Assembly: GCF_000349725.1 (NCBI RefSeq)
Contig: NZ_KB714693.1
Location: forward strand, 76,433-140,432
DNA: 64,000 nucleotides
Source of the DNA: Ligilactobacillus pobuzihii E100301 = KCTC 13174
Lineage (GTDB): Bacteria; Bacillota; Bacilli; Lactobacillales; Lactobacillaceae
Direction of reading: 5' to 3'
A model generated the notes under the pieces. It was given only the letters and a program-made list of their open reading frames with translations, was not told the DNA's origin and ran no database searches. Positions 51,269 through 60,998 of this stretch are shown here, one piece after another. Numbering within the stretch: the stretch's first letter is position 1; every line of letters begins with the position of its first letter. The position numbers and the translations under genes are program-made.

Positions 51269-53299
51269 TCAAGACTCTTCAGCTTCCTCTTCATTTTCCT
51301 GCTGATCATGTAAAATTTCAAGCAACTCTTCACGTACTTTTGAAACAGTTGTATCATCAATTTGGGTCGCAGCGACGGATAAATGACCGCCACCACCCAT
51401 TTGTTCCATGATCAATTGCACGTTCCGCTTACCACTACTACGTGCAGAAATACCAACAGAGCCCTCAGATCGCTTAGTGATGGCAAATGAAGCTTCAACT
51501 CCACTAACATCTAACAACGAATCTGCAGCTTGTGCTGCTGTAACAGGGTCATAGCTACGATCATCTTCACCAGCACAAATTGCATTACCATCATCCCTAA
51601 ATTCGACCCGGTCGATCAAATGACTACGATTCATATAACTATCAACATTTTCCTTCATAAATTGGCTAGATAGTGCTTGATCGGCGCCCAAAGCTCTTAA
51701 ATAACTAGCTGCATCAAATGTCCTTGTCCCTGTATGCTGTGAAAATGATTGTGTATCAACCACTATTCCGGTCAACATTGCTGTTGCTTCGATCCGATTG
51801 ATCGGCTCACTTTCACGAGCCTGATATTCAAACATTTCGGTGATCAATTCACAGGTCGAACTAGCATACGGTTCAATATAAACTAACATTGGATTTTCAG
51901 GGAATTCTTCTCCACGACGATGATGATCGATAACCATCAACCGGTTTTCTAGTTTATCATATAAGTCCGGGCTTGCTGAAATAGAACGCTTGGAATGGTC
52001 AGCCATGATCAAAAGATCCTCTTGATCAGCCTTTTCTATCGCTTCTTCAGAGGTAATGATCGAAGCATTGATCTTCTCATCTTTTTTTAGTTCATCCATC
52101 AAGCGTGCCACATCCGAATGTAAGTTATCTTGATCGATAACGACCCAACACTGTTTTTTATTCATAGCCGCAATTCTTCTGATACCTAAACAAGCACCGA
52201 TCGAATCCATATCTGGTCTTTGGTGTCCCATTACGAAAATCTGCTTAGACTGTCCCATTAAATCACGTAATGCCTGCGAGATCATACGTGCACGGACACG
52301 TGTCCTCTTAGCCATCGGGTCAGTTGTTCCACCATAAAAGCGTGCTTGACCATCAACTTTACGTACGACGACCTGGTCACCACCACGACCTAAAGCAAGG
52401 TCTAAGTTATTTTGTGACTGTTCAGATAATTCTGAAAGGTCCTCATCACCATATGCGATCCCAATACTCAAGGTCAATGGGGAATTACCCTTCGATGTTT
52501 TTTCACGAACAACATCGAGTATCTTAAATTTTTCATTTTCGATTTCATTTAAAATACCAGTATACGCTAAAACAAAATAACGATCTTCAGCAACTTTTTT
52601 CAAAAACATACCGAATTTCTGCGCCCAATTAGACAAAGTATTAGCTACAAAGCTATCTAAATTAGTAATTTCTGTATCATTTAACGACTTAGTTACTTCA
52701 TCATAATTATCTAAAAAGACCTGGCCTATGACCAGTTGTGAATCATCATATTTCTTCTGAATTTCAGCATAATGCGTAATATCTAATAAATAAACAGCGC
52801 GCATGTCTTTTTGAATCAATAAATTAAAGTAATTATCATGCCACTGGATCTCCGTCGTACCTTTTTGATCAATATTTTCTTCGATCATTTTCGCTAAATC
52901 TGGATCAACTTCATTTAACTTACGCCCTAAAATATCAGCTTTACCAAAATAACTTTGCAAATACGGGTTGACCCAATCGATCTCAGTCTCTTCATTAAAC
53001 AATAAAATCCCGATCGGCATCCTGATCAAAGCATCTTGCTCATCTCGCTGGATCCGATACGTTAAATCCGAAATATAATCACTTGTTTGTGCACGGATCT
53101 GCGTCAAAGTAGTAAACGCCCCAGCAACTACTAAAACTAAAATCAATAAAAAAATAACCCCAAAGATCCAATTAAAAGCAAACGCTAAAACATCACTCAC
53201 AGCGGCCATTATAATCAATAAAATAGCAACTAGACGGAACTGTTCGTTTTTAAAGATCTCAGGTATATCGCCAAATGTTTTTATAAACTTGTTCTTCAT
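51269..53299 (-). CDS. gdpP: c-di-AMP phosphodiesterase GdpP
   Basis: The 676-residue membrane protein has two N-terminal transmembrane segments (about 20-65), a PAS-like domain (about 85-170), a degenerate GGDEF domain (about 180-315) and a DHH/DHHA1 phosphodiesterase. Visible catalytic residues include H359, D363 and D365 in GHQRPDMDS, D434 in MADHS, DHH at 458-460 and the GGGGH motif in DHHA1. It degrades c-di-AMP to pApA and so affects osmotic and cell-wall balance. The usual rpsF-ssb-rpsR neighbours are not upstream here. Confidence 0.96.
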   Translation of the reverse strand: MKNKFIKTFGDIPEIFKNEQFRLVAILLIIMAAVSDVLAFAFNWIFGVIFLLILVLVVAGAFTTLTQIRAQTSDYISDLTYRIQRDEQDALIRMPIGILLFNEETEIDWVNPYLQSYFGKADILGRKLNEVDPDLAKMIEENIDQKGTTEIQWHDNYFNLLIQKDMRAVYLLDITHYAEIQKKYDDSQLVIGQVFLDNYDEVTKSLNDTEITNLDSFVANTLSNWAQKFGMFLKKVAEDRYFVLAYTGILNEIENEKFKILDVVREKTSKGNSPLTLSIGIAYGDEDLSELSEQSQNNLDLALGRGGDQVVVRKVDGQARFYGGTTDPMAKRTRVRARMISQALRDLMGQSKQIFVMGHQRPDMDSIGACLGIRRIAAMNKKQCWVVIDQDNLHSDVARLMDELKKDEKINASIITSEEAIEKADQEDLLIMADHSKRSISASPDLYDKLENRLMVIDHHRRGEEFPENPMLVYIEPYASSTCELITEMFEYQARESEPINRIEATAMLTGIVVDTQSFSQHTGTRTFDAASYLRALGADQALSSQFMKENVDSYMNRSHLIDRVEFRDDGNAICAGEDDRSYDPVTAAQAADSLLDVSGVEASFAITKRSEGSVGISARSSGKRNVQLIMEQMGGGGHLSVAATQIDDTTVSKVREELLEILHDQQENEEEAEES

Positions 53300-53555
53300 A
53301 AAACTTCCTCTTCTTTTTCGACCCCTACTATGTAAAATTTAAATGTAGCTTAGATTCCAAACATTATTTAAACAAAAAAGCAAACCGCCTTCAAGTTCAT
53401 AGCACGACAGTTTTTCAAACTAAATCAATTAACTTCCCCTTTGCGAAATACACTTACTTAAGTGCACATCTTTTTATATTTTATCATATTTGGTGACAAA
53501 TACCGAATTTCACATAGTCAATGTTGTTACTATAATAAACAAAAACACGAAAAAA

Positions 53556-53690
53556 GGCTGGGGCATAACTAACTGTGCGATTCTAAAAGATTGAAGCCTT
53601 ACTGTAACAACAATTCTTATTCTGGTCCTTCGCAAAATAATACAATCATCGTTACACATCGGCTTCAAAACATCTTTTGTCTCAATCTTA
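53556..53690 (-). repeat. Dispersed element copy F, shortened and inverted
   Basis: Read on the minus strand it begins near GAGACAAAAGATGTTTTGAAG, given here as GAGACAAAAGATGTTTTG, contains GTAACGATGATTG and ends GTTATGCCCCAGCC. It lacks the GGGCCGTCGATC hairpin of copies D and E and is about 135 bp. It lies in the 563-base spacer upstream of gdpP, where no gene is apparent. Confidence 0.65.
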
Positions 53691-53789
53691 AATCACATTT
53701 GTGCGTTAAAAGTGACGAAGGCCTTTTTAAACCATGGACTCGAAGTCCCAGGGAGTATGAACAACCTTAACCCCACTTTCAGTGTAAAC

Positions 53790-53836
53790 AAAAAGTTCTG
53801 ATATGAATCGATAAAAATCATTTCATATCAGAACTA
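53790..53836 (-). terminator. Terminator of the Ytr-like operon
   Basis: AGTTCTGATATGAA and TTTCATATCAGAACT form a near-perfect stem; on the minus strand a T run follows. Confidence 0.88.
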
Positions 53837-53862
53837 ATCTTAGATTGTTTATATATTAAACT

Positions 53863-54642
53863 TTAACGTGGTGTCTTTAATTTCAGATTGAAGAAATACG
53901 CGCCTGCAAACATAATTATCGAATACACGATTCCTGATATTAGTGGCTGAAAAGGGTTTAATGCCCCAGCCGTAGCATTACCAGTTTCACCAGCGATCCA
54001 CATTAAGGCCTGCACGATCCAAGTTAATTTCAAAGAAACTCCTTCGTTAGCACTTGCCAAAACCATAAAAGCAATCAGCGAAACAATTGGCACACCCATG
54101 ATCAAAGCAATTTGAGTCCGACGCTCAAATAACCCTAAAATACTGCCTATAAACATAAATGTTGCTGCAATACAAATTGTTAATAAAACTAATAAAACAA
54201 ACGGCATAAAATGATTCATAAAACTATTTGAAAAGAAATGATAATACATCGTTTCTAATGAAAATGCCCCCTCCCTTTCAACTGGAGAAAAAGGGCTTAC
54301 TAACAAATTATATCCAACACTAACTAAACTACCCACTAGGGCTAACAAGCCAATTACAAGTGTTTTGGAATAAAAATATGTCTTACGGCCAATCCCATTT
54401 TGAATCATATTCTGAAAACCATCATAAGTTACCGCACTATAAAATATTAAAAAGACATTTAGAGAAAACTCTAATAACCCAGCTGGTAAGAAATCATTTA
54501 CACTTAGTGAATTGACTCGACCTACTAAAGCTGTTGTGATAATTGGAACAATGATGATCGCAGCTATGATCCATAGCACAGTCCAACCTAAAAGTTTAGA
54601 GCCACTCACTAGCTGATATTGAAAAGCCTTTTTTAATTTCAA
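53863..54642 (-). CDS. ABC transporter permease of a Ytr-like system
   Basis: The 259-residue protein has about six membrane segments and a basic N-terminus, without recognisable extracellular domain. Its start overlaps the end of the ATPase gene (54639-54642), so the two are translationally coupled. With the upstream GntR protein this gives the GntR-ATPase-permease layout of the YtrA/YtrB family, often induced by cell-wall stress. The substrate is unknown. Confidence 0.8.
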   Translation of the reverse strand: MKLKKAFQYQLVSGSKLLGWTVLWIIAAIIIVPIITTALVGRVNSLSVNDFLPAGLLEFSLNVFLIFYSAVTYDGFQNMIQNGIGRKTYFYSKTLVIGLLALVGSLVSVGYNLLVSPFSPVEREGAFSLETMYYHFFSNSFMNHFMPFVLLVLLTICIAATFMFIGSILGLFERRTQIALIMGVPIVSLIAFMVLASANEGVSLKLTWIVQALMWIAGETGNATAGALNPFQPLISGIVYSIIMFAGAYFFNLKLKTPR

Positions 54643-55514
54643 AGCTGACCCTCCTTATCTGTTTGTCCGGTCAAATTAATAAACAACTTCTGCAGATCGA
54701 TTCCTTCAACGGTAACTGTATCAGGTAAAACACGCTCTTCGTCCAATTGCCCAAAAACATAGTCTGAACGTAATTTTCCCAAATTATCATGACCGATCAC
54801 ATTAAGACCCGCAGTGTATTCTTGAACTTCTTTTTCAGGACCGGTCACAGAATAACTCTGCGCCAGTAAATTTTCAGCCGTGTCATCAAGTAGTAGTTTT
54901 CCATCCCGTATTAACAACACATTTTCGATCATACCGGCTATCTCCTCGATCAAATGAGTTGAAATCACAAAAGTCCGTGGGCGCTGCGCATAAGTCTCGA
55001 CTAACTCACGATAAAATAGTTCACGGTGATTAGCATCTAAACCTAAAGTAGGTTCATCTAATAAAATCAATTCGGCATCGACACTTAATGCAATGATATC
55101 CTTTAAAATAGACCGATAACCCGTTGATAATTTACTAAAACGTAGATTTTCATTTAGTCCAAACTTAGAAGCCAGTTGATGTGCTAATTCAAAATCAAAA
55201 CCAGAATAAAAGTGAGCTGTTTGACGAAAAATTTGAAAGACTTTAGCTCGGTTCGGATATAAATTAGCTTCACTCATTAAATAAATTTTCCCAAGTACTC
55301 GATCATTATTAATATTTGTTTGCCCGTCGATCAACACACTGCCAGAACTTGCTGGAATACGATTGGTCAAGATATTTAGCAAAGTACTTTTTCCAGCACC
55401 ATTACGTCCAAGTAAACCGTAGATCGTATCCGGCTTAAGCTGCAAACTAATATCATTTAGGACTGTTTGTTTGCCAAATTTTTTTGTTATTTGATTTAAA
55501 CTTACTTCTGTCAT
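54639..55514 (-). CDS. ABC transporter ATPase of a Ytr-like system
   Basis: The 291-residue ATPase has Walker A GRNGAGKS (36-43), a degenerate signature LSTGY and Walker B ELILLDEP, with a C-terminal extension of about 80 residues as in YtrB-like ATPases. It overlaps the GntR gene before it and the permease after it by four bases each. Confidence 0.88.
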   Translation of the reverse strand: MTEVSLNQITKKFGKQTVLNDISLQLKPDTIYGLLGRNGAGKSTLLNILTNRIPASSGSVLIDGQTNINNDRVLGKIYLMSEANLYPNRAKVFQIFRQTAHFYSGFDFELAHQLASKFGLNENLRFSKLSTGYRSILKDIIALSVDAELILLDEPTLGLDANHRELFYRELVETYAQRPRTFVISTHLIEEIAGMIENVLLIRDGKLLLDDTAENLLAQSYSVTGPEKEVQEYTAGLNVIGHDNLGKLRSDYVFGQLDEERVLPDTVTVEGIDLQKLFINLTGQTDKEGQL

Positions 55515-55882
55515 TTTTGTTTAAATCCCCTTTCTACTAGAGAAATAACGGTATCTTGATTTAAGCCTAAACTTTTAGCTTCAATGACCATTTTTAAAAT
55601 ATAATCCTGAAAGAATTCGTCTTTTCGCTTAACTCTTATTTTTTCTTGTGCATCTTCCAAAACAAACATCCCACGACCCCTTTTTTTCTGAATCAGCCCA
55701 TCCGAAACGAGAATGTTCATACCCTTTAGAACTGTTGCCGGATTAATTTGAAAGTCGCGAGAGATTTCTGTGGTTGATGGAACCTGTTCTCCGGCCTCAA
55801 AACTACCTACGAAAATTGCATTTTCAATTTGCTTTGCCACTTGTAAATATAAGGGCTCCGAACTATCAAAATTAAATTGCAT
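55511..55882 (-). CDS. GntR-family regulator, YtrA subfamily
   Basis: The 123-residue protein has a GntR HTH (EPLYLQVAKQIENAIF; EQVPSTTEISRDFQINPATVLKGM) and only a short C-terminal helical tail, the YtrA hallmark. It probably represses its own operon. The ATG at 55882 is preferred, with GGTGA at good distance; in-frame GTG/TTG starts lie three and four codons earlier. Confidence 0.85.
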   Translation of the reverse strand: MQFNFDSSEPLYLQVAKQIENAIFVGSFEAGEQVPSTTEISRDFQINPATVLKGMNILVSDGLIQKKRGRGMFVLEDAQEKIRVKRKDEFFQDYILKMVIEAKSLGLNQDTVISLVERGFKQK

Positions 55883-55945
55883 TATCTTCACCAAATTTCA
55901 TTGTTGGCACCTCTTGTCTTATTTTTACTAGTTAATTTATTCATC

Positions 55946-57763
55946 CTACTTATCGATTTTTACATCTGGTAAAACGATTTGCTCATACAACTTGACAGTA
56001 ATCAAATAATAAATCAAATATAACACAATAAAAATTAAAAACGGCAACCAAATTCCACGGTAAGGTGCTAACAGCAATGTTTTAAATAGTTGAAGTCCAA
56101 ACAAAACATGCACGATCCCTAAAATTCCAGGTAAAACATACAAAACCATTATTTCCCGGGAAATAGAGCGACGTAAAGCTTTTCTTCTAACACCTAATTT
56201 ATTCAGCATTTCATAACGATGTCTATCGCTGTTTGCTCCACTGAGGATTTTAAACATCAAACAACTTGCTAACATTGCTAAGAAAGCAATTCCCAAGAAA
56301 AAGCCCATAAATTCAAAACCACCAAAAATCTCCAAAGCAGACAAATAACTACTATATTCACCAGGAATCTCAGTACGCATTTTTTGATAATTTTCAGGAT
56401 AAGCTGTTTTAACAATTTGGTCTAAGTCACTTTTATTATGCTTAATATCTTTGACTCTAAACAAATAGAATTCTTGTCGTGGGGCTTGGATCTTCTTAAA
56501 TTCATCTGCTGAAACTACTTTAACCTCATTTTCAAGATCTTGTTGGTAAGAATACAGTGCGCTTGGATCTTTCTGCAATTTATTCCCATCATAGTTTTTA
56601 TAGGATATATTGACATTTTTACCCTTAGCAACTTCTTTTAACCATTTATTATCTGTCTTTTGAAATGGTATTTTATTAAATTCATCCTTTAAATAATAAA
56701 CTGTATTTCCTCTTTGTTTTTGAACATAGCTAACTTTCTTTTCTGTATCCAAATCAGCAACCTTTTTTTTCACCGCTCGGCTTGGATCTTTGATACCCAT
56801 CGTGTAAGCACTTGTTTCTTGAGTATACAACTCCATGTCTTTTCCAAAACCCATCCCGACAGTAATCGCACCTAAAGCCAAAGCAAACAAAATCGAAACA
56901 GTGGCAAGTATTTTAGTATAATTTCTGATCCTAAATCCTAATTGTGACAGAGTAAAGTTATTAACTCCACGTTGCGCCCATTTACTTTTCTTCAGTAATA
57001 CAACTAACCACACAAAAACAGCGTTAAATAAGAAATATGAACCAAGAACAATTGTGACCAATGCAATCGGGATACCTAATTCTCTAAACTTCAAAAAGTT
57101 CACCATTACATAGTATCCAATCGCCAAAGACAAGACACCCAAAACAACCTGGATAATTTGACCGATCGGTTTAAGTTGAGGGCGATTAGGCTGACTGTCT
57201 TTCTTCAACAACTCTAAGATTGGTGTTTTAGTTAATTTACGGCGATTGATCAAGCCTGCAATCACAAATAAAACCAAATATAAGCCCAATGTGATCAGAA
57301 TAGCTGGTAAATAAACTGCTTGAAAGCTAGCAATATCATTTTGTAAGATATTTTGCATTAAATAAGAACCCAAACTAGCCGTTAAGATACATCCCAAAAT
57401 AACACCTACGACACTTGAAATTAGCCCGATAACCAAAGTTTCTGTCAAAATTAAGTGTCCAATTTTGCTAGGTTTAGCACCTAACATCATAAAAATTCCA
57501 TAATCGTGTTGTCGCATACTTAACAAAAATGAATTAGCGTAAAAAATATAAACTAACGAGATCACTGTTAATAAAACTGAACCAAATTGGAAAATAAATG
57601 AAGCCACACCCATACCATTGGTACTACTTTTCAAAAACAGTGGGTTAGTTGCTAGTGCTTCAAACATATAAAAAACTCCACTAGAAATTACTAAACCTGT
57701 AAAGAGAACTAAGTAATCACGTAAGCGACTCTTAATTCCCGTAAAAGCTAATTTTCTCAGCAT
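55946..57763 (-). CDS. BceB/FtsX-type ABC permease
   Basis: The 605-residue protein has the BceB layout: N-terminal membrane segment, two FtsX-type membrane blocks and a large extracellular domain (about 310-470) between them. SMRQHDYGIFMMLGAKPSKI is the typical FtsX-like motif. Such permeases detoxify cell-wall antibiotics and signal to a BceS-type sensor kinase. No two-component system is encoded in this window. Its ribosome binding site lies in the end of the ATPase gene. Confidence 0.88.
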   Translation of the reverse strand: MLRKLAFTGIKSRLRDYLVLFTGLVISSGVFYMFEALATNPLFLKSSTNGMGVASFIFQFGSVLLTVISLVYIFYANSFLLSMRQHDYGIFMMLGAKPSKIGHLILTETLVIGLISSVVGVILGCILTASLGSYLMQNILQNDIASFQAVYLPAILITLGLYLVLFVIAGLINRRKLTKTPILELLKKDSQPNRPQLKPIGQIIQVVLGVLSLAIGYYVMVNFLKFRELGIPIALVTIVLGSYFLFNAVFVWLVVLLKKSKWAQRGVNNFTLSQLGFRIRNYTKILATVSILFALALGAITVGMGFGKDMELYTQETSAYTMGIKDPSRAVKKKVADLDTEKKVSYVQKQRGNTVYYLKDEFNKIPFQKTDNKWLKEVAKGKNVNISYKNYDGNKLQKDPSALYSYQQDLENEVKVVSADEFKKIQAPRQEFYLFRVKDIKHNKSDLDQIVKTAYPENYQKMRTEIPGEYSSYLSALEIFGGFEFMGFFLGIAFLAMLASCLMFKILSGANSDRHRYEMLNKLGVRRKALRRSISREIMVLYVLPGILGIVHVLFGLQLFKTLLLAPYRGIWLPFLIFIVLYLIYYLITVKLYEQIVLPDVKIDK

Positions 57764-57765
57764 TC

Positions 57766-58536
57766 TTATTCAGCCTCCTGCCCCTGAAAAGTACCTAGAT
57801 TTTCAATGATCTGTTGATAGAATTGCTTAGGTGTCTGTTGTCCACGTTTAAGTTCCTGACCGATCTGACCATCTTGAATAAACAAGATACGTTGGCAATA
57901 ACTAGCTGATAATGGATCATGTGTCACCATCAATATCGGCACATTCTGTTGTTGATTAACATCAGTTAACATCTCTAACAAATCGATGGTACTTGCAGAA
58001 TCTAAGGCTCCTGTTGGTTCATCTCCAAATAAAATAGCTGGTTGACTAATTAAGGCTCGTCCTGCTGCGACCCGTTGTTTTTGGCCGCCAGAGATCTCAT
58101 TTGGATATTTATCTAAGATCTCTGTGATCGATAATTGTTGAGCTAATTTGTCGATCCGCGGTTTTACCTTGGCCATTGCTACATTTTGTAAGGATAGTGG
58201 CAAAGCCATGTTTTCTCTATTAGTTAAATTTTCCAACAGTTTAAAGTCTTGAAAAATAAAGCCAATTTCTTGAGCACGAAAGTCTGCGACATCATTTCCA
58301 CTTAAATTCGTTATATTTTGACCATTAATTGCAACACTGCCCGCCGTTGGTTGATCTAATGTTGTCAAAATATTTAACAATGTCGTTTTCCCAGATCCGG
58401 AAGCACCCATGATCCCGATAAACTCACCTGGCTGAACATCAAAACTAATTCCCTTTAATGCTTCGTATTGTTTTTCGCCCTTATGACCATACGTTTTTCT
58501 AATATCTTTTGCTGATACGACTGGTTGCTTTTTCAT
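57766..58536 (-). CDS. BceA-type ABC ATPase
   Basis: The 256-residue ATPase has Walker A GASGSGKTT, signature ISGGQKQRVAAGRAL and Walker B ILFGDEPTGALDS, the usual form of the MacB/BceA family. It is followed after two bases by the BceB-like permease. GTAGGAG precedes the ATG. Confidence 0.92.
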   Translation of the reverse strand: MKKQPVVSAKDIRKTYGHKGEKQYEALKGISFDVQPGEFIGIMGASGSGKTTLLNILTTLDQPTAGSVAINGQNITNLSGNDVADFRAQEIGFIFQDFKLLENLTNRENMALPLSLQNVAMAKVKPRIDKLAQQLSITEILDKYPNEISGGQKQRVAAGRALISQPAILFGDEPTGALDSASTIDLLEMLTDVNQQQNVPILMVTHDPLSASYCQRILFIQDGQIGQELKRGQQTPKQFYQQIIENLGTFQGQEAE

Positions 58537-58677
58537 TTTGTATTCTCCTACTTCGTTAGTCGGTTAATTACTTGTGTAACTAACTATATATGTACCCCTT
58601 GCTTTTGTCAATCTTTTATAACAGATTTTTTTATACAAAAGGTCAATAAACAACTAACTCACCTTATTCCACAAAAA

Positions 58678-58693
58678 TGTTTCACGTGAAACA
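58678..58693. other. parS centromere site
   Basis: TGTTTCACGTGAAACA is a perfect 16-bp palindrome and an exact copy of the bacterial parS consensus bound by ParB/Spo0J. It lies between the Bce-like ATPase gene and the agaR-like gene. parS sites cluster around the origin, in agreement with the nearby dnaB-rplI-gdpP block. Confidence 0.92.
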
Positions 58694-58708
58694 TTTTATT
58701 GGCAAACA

Positions 58709-58734
58709 AAAAGAGCATCGATTTCTCGACGCTC
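58709..58734 (-). terminator. Terminator of the agaR-like gene
   Basis: On the minus strand GAGCGTCGAG pairs with TCGATGCTC around a short loop and is followed by five T residues. Confidence 0.85.
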
Positions 58735-58745
58735 CCTTGTATTAC

Positions 58746-59516
58746 TTATTGCCCTGCAAAGGTTACTTTAGTAAATTGCTGGTAATGTGTCATCATTTCT
58801 TCTGAAATATCAGGATTCGTAATTAGACGATCAACATCATATAAATTATAGAACTGATAAAAATCGTCACGGTTGATCTTAAATTTATCTGCCAACACTA
58901 TTTTTTCTTTAGCATTATTCAAAGCCACACTTTGAGAAGTCCCTTCTTCAGTGTTAGCTGTCATCATACTTTCATTATGGATACCATTTACACCCACAAA
59001 TGCCTTATTAAATTTGAGTTCACCTAAAGTATCATTGGCTAGCCCACCAATAAAAGCACCTGAACGCTGACGGTAATTTCCTCCAACTAAAATCAAATCA
59101 ACGTTATTGTGGTTCTTCCAACTTTGAAAAATCGGAAAACTATTAGTGACTACTCGCAAATTAGAAATATTCGGTAAATATCGTTCGATCAATTCTTGTG
59201 TAGTTCCTGGTCCGATGTAAATTGTGTCGCCTTCAGTAATAAATTGTGCCGCTCTTTTAGCTATCTGTTCTTTTTCAGCCAGATGAATCTCTTTTTTTTC
59301 AACATGAGATAATTCGTTATTCTCACTACTATCAATGCTTTGAGCACCACCGTGAACTCGGACTAATTTTCCACTTTCAGCTAATTCATCTAAATCACGT
59401 CGAATAGTCATGTCAGAGACGCCTAACTGATAGATCAATTCCTTCACGGTAATAATGCCATGCTCTTGAACAAGCTTTTTTATCGTTAATAATCTTTCTC
59501 GCTTTAACATGCTCAT
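58746..59516 (-). CDS. DeoR-family regulator, close paralogue of LacR (AgaR-like)
   Basis: The 256-residue protein is nearly collinear with LacR at 37016: GVSDMTIRRDLDELAESGKL, IYIGPGTTQELI, LVGGNYRQRSGAFIGGLA and MMTANTEEG. It lies beside nagA-agaS and a mannose-family PTS, so control of amino-sugar genes is likely. Because both pathways pass through tagatose 6-phosphate, the same inducer may act on both repressors. A second ATG two codons downstream (59510) matches the LacR start and is an equally good choice. Confidence 0.87.
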   Translation of the reverse strand: MSMLKRERLLTIKKLVQEHGIITVKELIYQLGVSDMTIRRDLDELAESGKLVRVHGGAQSIDSSENNELSHVEKKEIHLAEKEQIAKRAAQFITEGDTIYIGPGTTQELIERYLPNISNLRVVTNSFPIFQSWKNHNNVDLILVGGNYRQRSGAFIGGLANDTLGELKFNKAFVGVNGIHNESMMTANTEEGTSQSVALNNAKEKIVLADKFKINRDDFYQFYNLYDVDRLITNPDISEEMMTHYQQFTKVTFAGQ

Positions 59517-59613
59517 TTCCTTACCACCTATAACTTAGTTTCGTTAGATTATTTTATGTTTATCATACGCTATTTTTAATGGCTAAAACAGAGGCTATTT
59601 ATATAAAAAACGA

Positions 59614-59820
59614 GAGCGGGACGAAAATCGTTTTGAAACCGGTATGTAATGCCATTTACGCCATTTTTGGCCGTAGCAAAGCGCAGGACAGGAATGGCGT
59701 AAATGGCATTACATTGAGAATTCAGGCTTTTGAAACACGTTTATGCTATAAAAATTACAAGCGATAATTTGATTATTATTAGCAAAAGAAGAGACTGGAA
59801 CATTGTTTTGTCCCAGCCTC
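59614..59820 (+). repeat. Dispersed 207-bp element, copy B
   Basis: It begins GAGCGGGACGAAAA and ends TTTTGTCCCAGCCTC, with the same internal order as copies A and C (GCCATTTACGCC, GTAGCAAAGCGCAGGACAGG, GCAAAAGAAGAGACTGG). It lies between the agaR-like start and the end of nagA and is probably the nagA terminator. Confidence 0.88.
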
Positions 59821-59828
59821 GCATTCAT

Positions 59829-60980
59829 CTATTTACTAGTATAAACCTCTTGACCAGCTAGGTATGTTGACTTTAAGTTGATTTGTGGATCAACTACGAT
59901 AAAATCAGCAGTTCTGCCAGCAGCAATCAAACCACATTCATCTTCGATACCTATACTTTGAGCGGGAACATAACTAGCCATGTTAAATGCATCATATAAA
60001 TCTACACGACCCCATCGTACCAAATTTTGTACAGCTTCTAATAATTTCAAAACACTTCCTGCTAAGCTTCCACCATCTTTCAAACGGGCAGCACCATCCT
60101 TAACGATCACTGGAAATTCTCCCAAGACATAATCGCCAGGTGGCATTCCACCAGCACTCATACAATCGGTAACTAAAGCAACATGATAACTACCTTTTTC
60201 TTGAATCAATAAATTAGCTACTCCTGGTTTTACATGGTGGCCATCGCAAATCAATTCAGCAAAAGTATTGGGAGTATCCATCGCCGCTCCAACCATGCCC
60301 GGAGCGTGATGATCAAGCCCACTCATTCCATTAAAAGTATGCACAAAGATACTTGCACCAGAATAAACAGAAGCTAGGGCTTCCTCATAACTTGCAGAAC
60401 TATGACCAATACCAACATATACTCCTGATTGACTAACCTTCTCGATAAATTGCTTTGCTCCCTTACGTTCCGGGGCTAGCGCAATTTTTTTTATAAGACC
60501 TTGTGCCGAATCTTGCCATTTTTTGAAAATCTCAAAATCCGGATCTATCATATAATCAGGATTTTGTGCTCCCTTGTGTTCCTTCGTGAAAAATGGACCC
60601 TCAAAAAAGATTCCTTTGATCCGCGCACCTTCTACCTCAGTGTACTTGTCTCCAATCATTTTACAAATCTCATTCAAGACAGCAACGTCCGCCGTTAAAG
60701 TTGTCGGCAAAAAGGAAGTAACACCACAGGACAATAAATTTTTAGAGATCTCATTTAATCCAACAAAATCATTATCCATAACATCATTATCTGCATATCC
60801 GTGAATATGTGTATCCACTAGACCGGGGGCAACTGTACTATCACCTAAATCAACAATTTTGGCATTTGTTGGTCTTTGCTTCGTATATTTGCCAAATTTA
60901 CCATCAGTGATCTCCAAATAACCTTGTTCAGAGAGGCCTGAGGCTAGTATAAACTTAGCTGCATGAACATAATAACTCAT
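59829..60980 (-). CDS. nagA: N-acetylhexosamine-6-phosphate deacetylase
   Basis: The 383-residue amidohydrolase has DTHIHGYADNDVMD (H58, H60), FFEGPF (E127), GHSSASY (H193), H214 and the catalytic D272 in VTDCMSAGG. It removes the acetyl group from GlcNAc-6-P or GalNAc-6-P. Coupling to agaS suggests GalNAc-6-P here (AgaA role), but NagA and AgaA cannot be separated by motifs alone. It follows agaS by 18 bases. Confidence 0.9.
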   Translation of the reverse strand: MSYYVHAAKFILASGLSEQGYLEITDGKFGKYTKQRPTNAKIVDLGDSTVAPGLVDTHIHGYADNDVMDNDFVGLNEISKNLLSCGVTSFLPTTLTADVAVLNEICKMIGDKYTEVEGARIKGIFFEGPFFTKEHKGAQNPDYMIDPDFEIFKKWQDSAQGLIKKIALAPERKGAKQFIEKVSQSGVYVGIGHSSASYEEALASVYSGASIFVHTFNGMSGLDHHAPGMVGAAMDTPNTFAELICDGHHVKPGVANLLIQEKGSYHVALVTDCMSAGGMPPGDYVLGEFPVIVKDGAARLKDGGSLAGSVLKLLEAVQNLVRWGRVDLYDAFNMASYVPAQSIGIEDECGLIAAGRTADFIVVDPQINLKSTYLAGQEVYTSK

Positions 60981-60998
60981 GCTTCGACCCTCCTTTAG

